Source of the DNA: an uncultured Aeromonadales bacterium | GTDB lineage: Bacteria; Pseudomonadota; Gammaproteobacteria; Enterobacterales; Succinivibrionaceae | NCBI GenBank assembly: GCA_902796095.1 | Contig: CADBNP010000249.1 | Span: forward strand, 1 to 15,908 | Reading direction: 5' to 3' | Length of the DNA stretch: 15,908 nucleotides | Shown: in pieces, positions 14,598 through 15,908 of the stretch | Layout of the letters: the number at the start of each line of letters is the position of its first letter | Numbering within the stretch: position 1 is the first letter of the stretch | Program-made: the position numbers and the translations under genes | The notes under the pieces: model-generated | Databases searched by the model: none | What the model was told of the DNA's origin: nothing | What the model saw: only the letters and a program-made list of their open reading frames with translations

Positions 14598-15434
14598 TCA
14601 GTTGCGAAATACCACGGTTTTGTTTCCGTATATGAATACCTTGTCGTCTAGAACATAGCTAAGTGCGTGATCAAGCACCATTCTTTCTATATCCCTTCCG
14701 GCTTCAGCCATATCTGCCGCTGTGAAATTATGATCCACCTTGATGACGTCCTGATCAATAATCGGCCCTTCATCCAGATGCTCGGTTACAAAGTGAGCGG
14801 TTGCACCTATTATTTTTACACCGCGGTTGTAGGCCTGTTCATAAGGTTTGGCACCGATAAATGCAGGAAGAAATGAGTGGTGAATGTTGATGATACGGTT
14901 TGGATATGCGTTGATGAATTCCGGAGTAAGAATGCGCATGTATTTTGCCAGAACAATATAGTCAGGAGCATATCTGTTGATAACCTCCATAATCTTGCGG
15001 CAGTGTTCCTCTCGTGTGAGATTTTCGTGACTTACGAAATGAAAATCTATTCCGAACTTCTCGGTGAGATCTCGAAGTGTGTCGTAATTGCCGATGACTG
15101 CGGCAATTTCAAAATTCATGGTTCTCGCGTAGTGCTTGAGAAGAAGGTCACCTATGCAGTGCATCTCCTTTGTCACCATCACAACAAGCTTTTTGCGGGA
15201 AGCTGTAACCAGACGTACTGAAGCTTCCTTCGGCAGTGCATCCCTGACATCCTGAAGGAATTCCGCACAGAACTCACCCTCGAGAACTGTTCTCATAAAA
15301 AAACGCTGCTGCTGGTTGGCTACGAATTCAGTATTCTTTATGATGTTCAGATTATATTTGCTGCAGATGCCGGTAACTCTGAAGATAAGACCGGTTTCAT
15401 CTGGACAGTCGGTTAACAGTATTTTGCGTTCCAT
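14598..15434 (-). CDS. purU: Formyltetrahydrofolate deformylase
   Basis: PurU hydrolyses 10-formyl-THF to THF and formate, balancing the one-carbon pool and supplying formate for purine synthesis. It is cytosolic. At 278 residues it has the normal length. An N-terminal ACT domain (about 1-75, opening ILLTDCPDETGLIFRVTG) probably senses methionine or glycine, as known for E. coli PurU. The formyltransferase-fold hydrolase domain follows, with the catalytic set Asn183, His185 and Asp221, in the same spacing as Asn106/His108/Asp144 of GAR transformylase, within NIHHSFLPAF and LDEGPIIDQD. AAGGA lies eight bases before ATG 15434. It is functionally linked to folD elsewhere in the window but not adjacent. 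Confidence 0.97.
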   Translation of the reverse strand: MERKILLTDCPDETGLIFRVTGICSKYNLNIIKNTEFVANQQQRFFMRTVLEGEFCAEFLQDVRDALPKEASVRLVTASRKKLVVMVTKEMHCIGDLLLKHYARTMNFEIAAVIGNYDTLRDLTEKFGIDFHFVSHENLTREEHCRKIMEVINRYAPDYIVLAKYMRILTPEFINAYPNRIINIHHSFLPAFIGAKPYEQAYNRGVKIIGATAHFVTEHLDEGPIIDQDVIKVDHNFTAADMAEAGRDIERMVLDHALSYVLDDKVFIYGNKTVVFRN

Positions 15435-15464
15435 TCAGAATTCCTTGAATTTCATGTTTCAGAT

Positions 15465-15501
15465 AAAAAAATCCCGCATATTATAACTCATAGACGACGG
15501 G
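15465..15501 (-). terminator. Weak terminator-like element upstream of purU
   Basis: On the minus strand CCCG (15501-15498) and CGGG (15476-15473) flank a 21-base loop, followed by A and seven T (15471-15465). The T-run is good but the stem is only four pairs. It overlaps the end of the doubtful ORF at 15481-15789. Confidence 0.3.
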
Positions 15502-15789
15502 AAAACCCACGGTTTTAACTGTGAGCATGACGCGAGCATTCTCAAGTGGCAGAAAAACAGAGTCAGGAGCGAAAGCATCAGTGCAGGAATCACTGATGAG
15601 GAATTCAGGGACTTCAGTCGTGTGAAGTGAAAGATCCTCCATGAGACTATTTTCAACTGGTGCAGGACTTTTGCTTTCAGGGAAGGATGAATCTTTTAGT
15701 GTGAGTTCAGAGACTGTAACTGTCTTTTGGATATCGACTGATATTTGAACTGTTAATTCATAAAATGCTTGACGAAAATAATTTTGCAT
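15481..15789 (-). CDS. Doubtful small ORF next to the tRNA promoter
   Basis: This frame of 102 residues has a protein-like composition (acidic, rich in Ser, Thr and Val) and ends 46 bases before the purU start on the same strand. No Shine-Dalgarno precedes the ATG at 15789, and the start directly abuts the -10 box of the tRNA promoter on the other strand. No family or motif was recognised. It may be a chance open frame; if real, it could share a transcript with purU. Confidence 0.28.
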   Translation of the reverse strand: MQNYFRQAFYELTVQISVDIQKTVTVSELTLKDSSFPESKSPAPVENSLMEDLSLHTTEVPEFLISDSCTDAFAPDSVFLPLENARVMLTVKTVGFPVVYEL

Positions 15790-15796
15790 CTATAAT
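15769..15796 (+). promoter_or_regulatory. Promoter of tRNA-Pro
   Basis: TTGACG (15769-15774), a 16-base spacer, and a perfect TATAAT (15791-15796). Transcription would start near 15803, about 20 bases before the mature tRNA. This is the best sigma-70 promoter in the window, as expected for a tRNA gene. Confidence 0.85.
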
Positions 15797-15822
15797 TCAT
15801 CACATGATGATTTTTCATCAGT

Positions 15823-15899
15823 CGGTGATTAGCACAGCCCGGTAGTGCACCTGGTTTGGGACCAGGGTGTCGTAGGTTCGAATCCTACATCACCGACCA
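15823..15899 (+). tRNA. tRNA-Pro (anticodon UGG)
   Basis: A complete 77-base cloverleaf. The acceptor arms are CGGTGAT and ATCACCG. The anticodon stem CCTGG/CCAGG encloses loop TTTGGGA, with anticodon TGG at 15857-15859. The T arm carries GGTTCGAATCC, and the gene encodes its own CCA (15897-15899). The pairing of C1 with G72 followed by A73 is typical of bacterial proline tRNA. UGG can read all four proline codons when modified. A further tRNA may follow beyond the right edge. Confidence 0.97.
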
Positions 15900-15908
15900 T
15901 TCTTCCTC

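Noticed and set aside
15823..15899. Integration site at the tRNA-Pro gene
   Set aside because: tRNA ends often host integrated elements, but the window stops nine bases later and no copy of the tRNA 3' end or integrase is seen in the window.

Overview
The window looks like chromosomal DNA of a Gram-negative gammaproteobacterium. The tRNA-Pro is close to the enterobacterial form, fatty-acid reduction is done by FabV, and PurU, FolD and CysE are present, at a moderate GC content with many GATC sites. A rumen or gut anaerobe of the Succinivibrionaceae type would fit, but that placement is inference.

Layout. Bases 1-106 are the right end of an IS200/IS605-type element, with the 3' part of its structured reRNA (omega RNA); tnpB lies off the left edge. 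fabV (302-1501, +) follows, with its own promoter and a clear intrinsic terminator. On the minus strand, folD (3798-2941) leads an apparent operon with two unrecognised four-helix membrane proteins (2931-2266 and 2242-1661). A 318-base divergent region separates folD from the most interesting block, 4117-11106 (+). This block is a translationally overlapping operon encoding a HlyD-like adaptor, an ABC exporter with an N-terminal C39 leader peptidase, a second ABC exporter whose peptidase-like domain has lost its catalytic residues, and a membrane-anchored type-I periplasmic-binding-protein-like protein. The first three match the three-gene NHLM/NHPM bacteriocin export cassette (HlyD, ABC1, ABC2). 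The fourth gene is not part of that described cassette. No modification enzyme and no recognisable NHLP or Nif11 precursor is present. A cysteine-rich 83-codon frame directly upstream, overlapping the hlyD start, is the best local substrate candidate, but it has no good ribosome-binding site.

To the right, on the minus strand, are cysE (12081-11122), convergent with the export operon, and a D-2-hydroxyacid dehydrogenase (13178-12222). An unrecognised soluble protein (13548-14126, +) follows. Next is a 470-base AT-richer gap holding hairpins and a small hydrophobic reading frame that has a near-perfect Shine-Dalgarno but is interrupted by an amber codon at position 5. purU (15434-14598, -) comes after it. 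The last 400 bases hold a doubtful minus-strand ORF and a strong promoter driving tRNA-Pro(UGG) at the right edge.

Working model: the operon at 4117-11106 would process and export a small peptide across the inner membrane. ABC1 would cleave the leader, ABC2 would supply the partner half or recognition domain, HlyD would bridge the periplasm, and the binding-protein-like subunit might sense or bind a ligand or the exported peptide. The housekeeping genes around it supply one-carbon units (folD, purU), cysteine precursors (cysE) and fatty acids (fabV).
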